Source of the DNA: Propionibacteriaceae bacterium
GTDB lineage: Bacteria; Actinomycetota; Actinomycetes; Propionibacteriales; Propionibacteriaceae
NCBI GenBank assembly: GCA_030544185.1
Contig: JAUNRO010000072.1
Coordinates: forward strand, 1-7,658
Direction of reading: 5' to 3'
Length of the DNA stretch: 7,658 nucleotides
In this document: positions 5,456 to 7,658 of the stretch, piece after piece
Numbering within the stretch: position 1 is the first letter of the stretch
Layout of the letters: every line of letters begins with the position of its first letter
Made by a program: the position numbers and the translations under genes
Notes under the pieces: model-generated
The model's database searches: none
What the model was told of the DNA's origin: nothing
The model's input: only the letters and a program-made list of their open reading frames with translations

Positions 5456-6313
5456 TCACTTCACTTCGGCACGGTTGAAGAAGTTGATGAGCGACAGGGC
5501 GAAGTCGGCCTCGCGCTCGATCTGCACCCAGTGACCGCAGTGTGCGAAGACCTGCAGGTCGGCGCGGTCGATCATCTGGTGCAGCGCATAGGAGGTCGAC
5601 AGCGGGATGACCTGGTCCTCACGACCGTGGATGACGAGGGTCTCCTGCTTGATGCTGCGGATCTTGTCGGCCGCGGTGATCTGGGACTGGACCCAGCGCT
5701 GGCGCGGGGCCGGGAACATCGCGGAGAAGGCCTCGTGGAAGCCGGGCTCGATGGAGGCCTGGTAGCGCGCCTCGGCGAGGTTCTCGTTCTGAGCCAGCTC
5801 GTCGCCATAGGCCATGGTGCGGATGGCCTGGGCCATGTTCTCGACCGACGGCTCATAGCCCCAGATGGTGTCGAGGCCCTGGCCCTCGACGATCGGGAAG
5901 TCGACGCCCATGGAGCCCATGAGGACGAGGCGCTCGACGGCTTCCGGGTGATCGGTGGTCAGCCGGATGGCGTTGGAGCCACCGAAGGAGTTGCCCACGA
6001 GGTTGGCCTTTTCGATGCCCACGGCCTGCATGAAGGCATAGGTCTGATCGGCCCAGACCTGGCAGTTGTATTCGATGCCGTCTGGGCGATCCGAATAGCC
6101 GAAGCCGACCATGTCGGGCGCCAGCACGTGGAAGTGCTCGGCGAGGATCGGGATGATGCCGCGCCAGTTGGCATAGGCGGTCACGCCGGGGCCGGAGCCG
6201 TGCATCAGGATGACGGGCGTGCCGCCCTTGTCCTCGCCGGCCTCGAGATAGTTGGTGTTGAAATCGCCAGTCTTGACGCTCTTGCCAATTGCCGGATTGG
6301 ATTCGTCGGCCAT
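5456..6313 (-). CDS. dmpD: Meta-cleavage product hydrolase, 2-hydroxymuconate semialdehyde hydrolase type
   Basis: The 285-residue alpha/beta hydrolase closely resembles DmpD/XylF from recalled sequence, for example RYQASIEPGFHEAFSAMFPA, GLDTIWGYEPS and ETLVIHGREDQ. These cytosolic enzymes cleave the C-C bond of the vinylogous 1,5-diketone made by catechol ring opening; with 2-hydroxymuconate semialdehyde the products are formate and 2-hydroxypenta-2,4-dienoate. The oxyanion motif HGSGPG (38-43) and the triad Ser109 (GNSFGG), Asp233 (GREDQ) and His261 (CGHW) are intact, and length is normal for the family. The ATG at 6313 is chosen because family similarity begins soon after it and GGTGGAGGG lies upstream, though its spacing (about 12 bases) is long. 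A frame to 6418 lacks family similarity. No dioxygenase, hydratase or aldolase gene is in the window, so the substrate (monocyclic, alkyl-substituted or other ring-cleavage product) is unproven. Confidence 0.92.
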   Translation of the reverse strand: MADESNPAIGKSVKTGDFNTNYLEAGEDKGGTPVILMHGSGPGVTAYANWRGIIPILAEHFHVLAPDMVGFGYSDRPDGIEYNCQVWADQTYAFMQAVGIEKANLVGNSFGGSNAIRLTTDHPEAVERLVLMGSMGVDFPIVEGQGLDTIWGYEPSVENMAQAIRTMAYGDELAQNENLAEARYQASIEPGFHEAFSAMFPAPRQRWVQSQITAADKIRSIKQETLVIHGREDQVIPLSTSYALHQMIDRADLQVFAHCGHWVQIEREADFALSLINFFNRAEVK

Positions 6314-6363
6314 GGTGTCTGTGTCCCTCCACCTAATCGTTTGATGGGCCGCCCCACACTGGA

Positions 6364-6402
6364 CGGCCCGACACTGTGAACAGTAGTCGGCCCGCGACTG
6401 TG
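6364..6402. promoter_or_regulatory. Repeat and dyad cluster in the hydrolase promoter region
   Basis: A 15-bp direct repeat (CGGCCCG-NN-ACTGTG) occurs at 6364-6378 and 6388-6402, 13 of 15 identical, offset 24 bp. The first copy overlaps an inverted repeat ACTGT-GA-ACAGT (6373-6384), extended by CGAC (6369-6372) and GTCG (6386-6389). On the minus strand a -10-like TACTGT lies inside the dyad (6387-6382 region). It begins about 50 bases upstream of the hydrolase ATG. This is a good candidate operator for a local repressor or activator, which is not in the window. Confidence 0.5.
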
Positions 6403-6462
6403 CGACTAGGCCGTGCACCGGTCAGCGGAACGATAGCGATCCCGGATCCCGCGGAATGGCAG

Positions 6463-6477
6463 GGGTCCCGGGGACCC
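6463..6477 (-). terminator. Hairpin just after the NUDIX gene
   Basis: GGGTCC (6463-6468) and GGACCC (6472-6477) form a 6-bp stem with a 3-base loop, immediately after the NUDIX stop codon on the minus strand. There is no T-run, so it is a modest terminator candidate. Confidence 0.45.
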
Positions 6478-6479
6478 TC

Positions 6480-7130
6480 CTAGAGTTCCATCGCATAGGC
6501 CGCCAGCAGCCGATAGGGGAGCGGGTGAATCACCGACGCGTCCCAGGGGCGGGCGAGGCCGGCGAGCTCGAGCACCGCTTCGAGCAGATAGGCGGTGACG
6601 CCCCAGACGATGAGGTCGTCGACGAAGAAGGCGGAGCCGCTGTATCCACCGGGGGCCGTGGCAGTGAAGCGGCGGGCCGGATCGATGAGCTCGTCGATCG
6701 TGGGCAGCAGGACCCGGCGCACCTCATCGGGATCCCGCACGCCCACCGGGTGCGGGCGGTGCCACCAGCCCAGGACCGGGACATAGGCAGTGCCGGTCGG
6801 TGAGAGATAGACCGCCGGCAGGGTGTCGATCACCTCGACGGTCTCGGGCTCGACCCCGATCTCCTCCCAGCTCTCGCGCAGCGCCGTCTGGACGGGCGTC
6901 TCGCCGGGATCGACATGCCCGCCGGGGAAGACCACCTGGGCGGCATGGGAGCGCAGATGGTGGGCTCGCTCGGTCAGGGCGACGCGGGTCTTGCCCTCGT
7001 CATCGGTCCAGAACAGCACGAGCACCGCCGAGGAACGCTTCGGATCCGGCGGGACCTGATGCGCGGCGAACCAGTGCGGCGGGTTCGCATCCAGCTGACT
7101 GCGGATCGAGCGACACCAATCGGGGACCAC
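6480..7130 (-). CDS. NUDIX hydrolase, CoA pyrophosphatase-like
   Basis: The protein has about 216 residues from a GTG start. A complete Nudix box is visible: Gly71, then Glu77, then RESWEEIGV at 85-93, fitting GX5EX7REUXEEXGU. It is preceded by ERAHHLRSHAAQVVFPGGHV, which matches the LLTxRSxxLRxHxGQVxFPGG signature of coenzyme A diphosphatases (NudL type), which split CoA into 4'-phosphopantetheine and 3',5'-ADP. The C-terminal part has WGVTAYLLEAVLEL, also usual in that group. GTG at 7130 is chosen because AAGG lies upstream and the sequence becomes family-like from there; no ATG exists nearby and the upstream frame reads into the divergent promoter region and the antisense of the phasin-like gene. 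The gene diverges from the phasin-like gene. Substrate is inferred; hydrolysis of another nucleotide is possible. Confidence 0.88.
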   Translation of the reverse strand: MVPDWCRSIRSQLDANPPHWFAAHQVPPDPKRSSAVLVLFWTDDEGKTRVALTERAHHLRSHAAQVVFPGGHVDPGETPVQTALRESWEEIGVEPETVEVIDTLPAVYLSPTGTAYVPVLGWWHRPHPVGVRDPDEVRRVLLPTIDELIDPARRFTATAPGGYSGSAFFVDDLIVWGVTAYLLEAVLELAGLARPWDASVIHPLPYRLLAAYAMEL

Positions 7131-7346
7131 AGGATGGACCTTATCCAGGCCCGTGCCGCTCGGACAGTGTTCGGCACCTTCTCGACCCGGCGCGTGCCGT
7201 TCACCCGAAAGGGTGTTGCTGGGGAACGAGGTGCAGGGTCTATGTTGGTTTTGGTGCCCACTGACGCGTGGGCAGCGCGGGGGCCGGACCGACCAAGATC
7301 CGTGTCCCCACCACCAACACTTTCGCCACTGGAAGGGCAACGCGGA
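7131..7346. promoter_or_regulatory. Divergent promoter region between NUDIX and phasin-like genes
   Basis: On the plus strand TTGCTG (7216-7221), a 19-base spacer and TATGTT (7241-7246) form a promoter candidate, giving a leader of about 95 nt for the phasin-like gene. In that leader TGCCCAC (7255-7261) and GTGGGCA (7268-7274) form a perfect 7-bp stem with the 6-base loop TGACGC. The ribosome site GGAAGGG is at 7331-7337. No clear minus-strand promoter for the NUDIX gene was recognised. Confidence 0.45.
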
Positions 7347-7658
7347 ATGACCTCCATGTCCGAGCAGTACAACGAGAACACCAAGGCAGCACAGGCCAAG
7401 TGGGCCGAGGCCACCCGGTCCGTCTTCGAAGAGGCCCGTCGGGCCTTCGACGGTGAGACCTTCGCCGTCGACGCCCAGGCCGCCGGCGAGCGCTGGCAGC
7501 AGGGGATCGACCAGGTCTTCGACTTCTGGAGCCGTGCCGTCGAGTTCAATCGCGACGTCGCCAAGCGCCTCGCCGACGCCAACCTGGAATATCTGAACGT
7601 GCTCCAGCGCCAGGCCGAGGCCGCCGGCGGACACGCCCTGGCCCGCTTCGAAGAGGCC
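7347..7658 (+). CDS. Phasin-like helical protein, 3' end outside window
   Basis: The first 104 residues are visible and the frame is open at the window edge. The sequence begins MTSMSEQYNENTKAAQAKWA and is almost entirely predicted amphipathic helix, rich in Ala, Glu, Gln and Arg with no Cys or Pro. Segments such as GIDQVFDFWSRAVEFNRDVA and LEYLNVLQRQAEAAGGHALA resemble phasins, small proteins that coat polyhydroxyalkanoate granules and limit their size. Phasins diverge strongly, so a generic coiled-coil or granule-binding protein is an alternative; no pha synthase gene is in view. The ATG at 7347 lies 9 bases after GGAAGGG; an in-frame ATG at 7356 is the alternative. A plus-strand promoter candidate lies at 7216-7246. 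Confidence 0.65.
   Translation, partial: MTSMSEQYNENTKAAQAKWAEATRSVFEEARRAFDGETFAVDAQAAGERWQQGIDQVFDFWSRAVEFNRDVAKRLADANLEYLNVLQRQAEAAGGHALARFEEA

Noticed and set aside
4430..6379. Plus-strand open frame of 649 codons covering two minus-strand genes
   Set aside because: It is antisense to the GAF-ANTAR and DmpD-like genes, both with clear family motifs. Its translation is low-complexity Gly/Ala/Arg/Asp-rich with no recognisable domain, as expected from GC-rich antisense frames.
7131..7634. Long N-terminal extension of the NUDIX frame
   Set aside because: It reads antisense through the phasin-like gene and the divergent promoter region and shows no domain. A GTG at 7130 gives a normal-length NUDIX protein.

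Overview
The window is GC-rich with short intergenic gaps. It carries actinobacterial gene families: a GAF-ANTAR regulator, a SigB/F/G-type sigma factor, a two-module sirohydrochlorin-chelatase-like protein and a LigD-type end-joining polymerase. This points to a high-GC Actinomycetota chromosome. I cannot fix the genus from sequence alone; a propionibacterial or nocardioidal relative is a guess. No rRNA, tRNA, CRISPR array, insertion sequence or phage gene was seen.

Layout, left to right. On the plus strand, 1-786 is the 3' part of a LigD-type polymerase (primase-polymerase) gene that enters from outside the window. It converges on the minus-strand block, with a strong GC-rich hairpin (793-827) in the gap. 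All complete genes are on the minus strand. Read in transcription order from right to left they are: a NUDIX CoA-pyrophosphatase-like hydrolase (7130-6480); a meta-cleavage-product hydrolase of the DmpD/XylF type (6313-5456) with its own terminator (5397-5433); a GAF-ANTAR regulator (5221-4472); a SigB/F/G-family sigma factor (4322-3468); a tandem-CBS protein (3374-2946); a YihY/BrkB-family membrane protein (2877-1897); and a CbiX/SirB-like chelatase (1672-854). At the right edge a plus-strand gene with a phasin-like amphipathic helical product starts at 7347 and leaves the window. It diverges from the NUDIX gene across a 216-bp promoter region.

Functionally this is not one pathway. The centre (ANTAR regulator, sigma factor, CBS energy-sensor-like protein) looks like a small stress or metabolic-state regulatory neighbourhood, with hairpins and a CRP-like palindrome in its gaps. 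The ring-cleavage hydrolase stands apart from any other aromatic-catabolism gene and has its own repeat-rich promoter region. The chelatase has a long leader (over 150 nt) and two copies of an ATAGTGA motif 20 bp apart.

The points most worth checking are: loss of the second metal-binding histidine motif in the chelatase; the repeat and dyad array before the DmpD-like gene; the apparently leaderless CBS gene with a GTGA-N6-TCAC site; the ANTAR/sigma pairing without an anti-sigma gene; and a strong, unexpected preference for the Tyr codon TAT in otherwise GC-ending codons. I found no clearly new multi-gene system.
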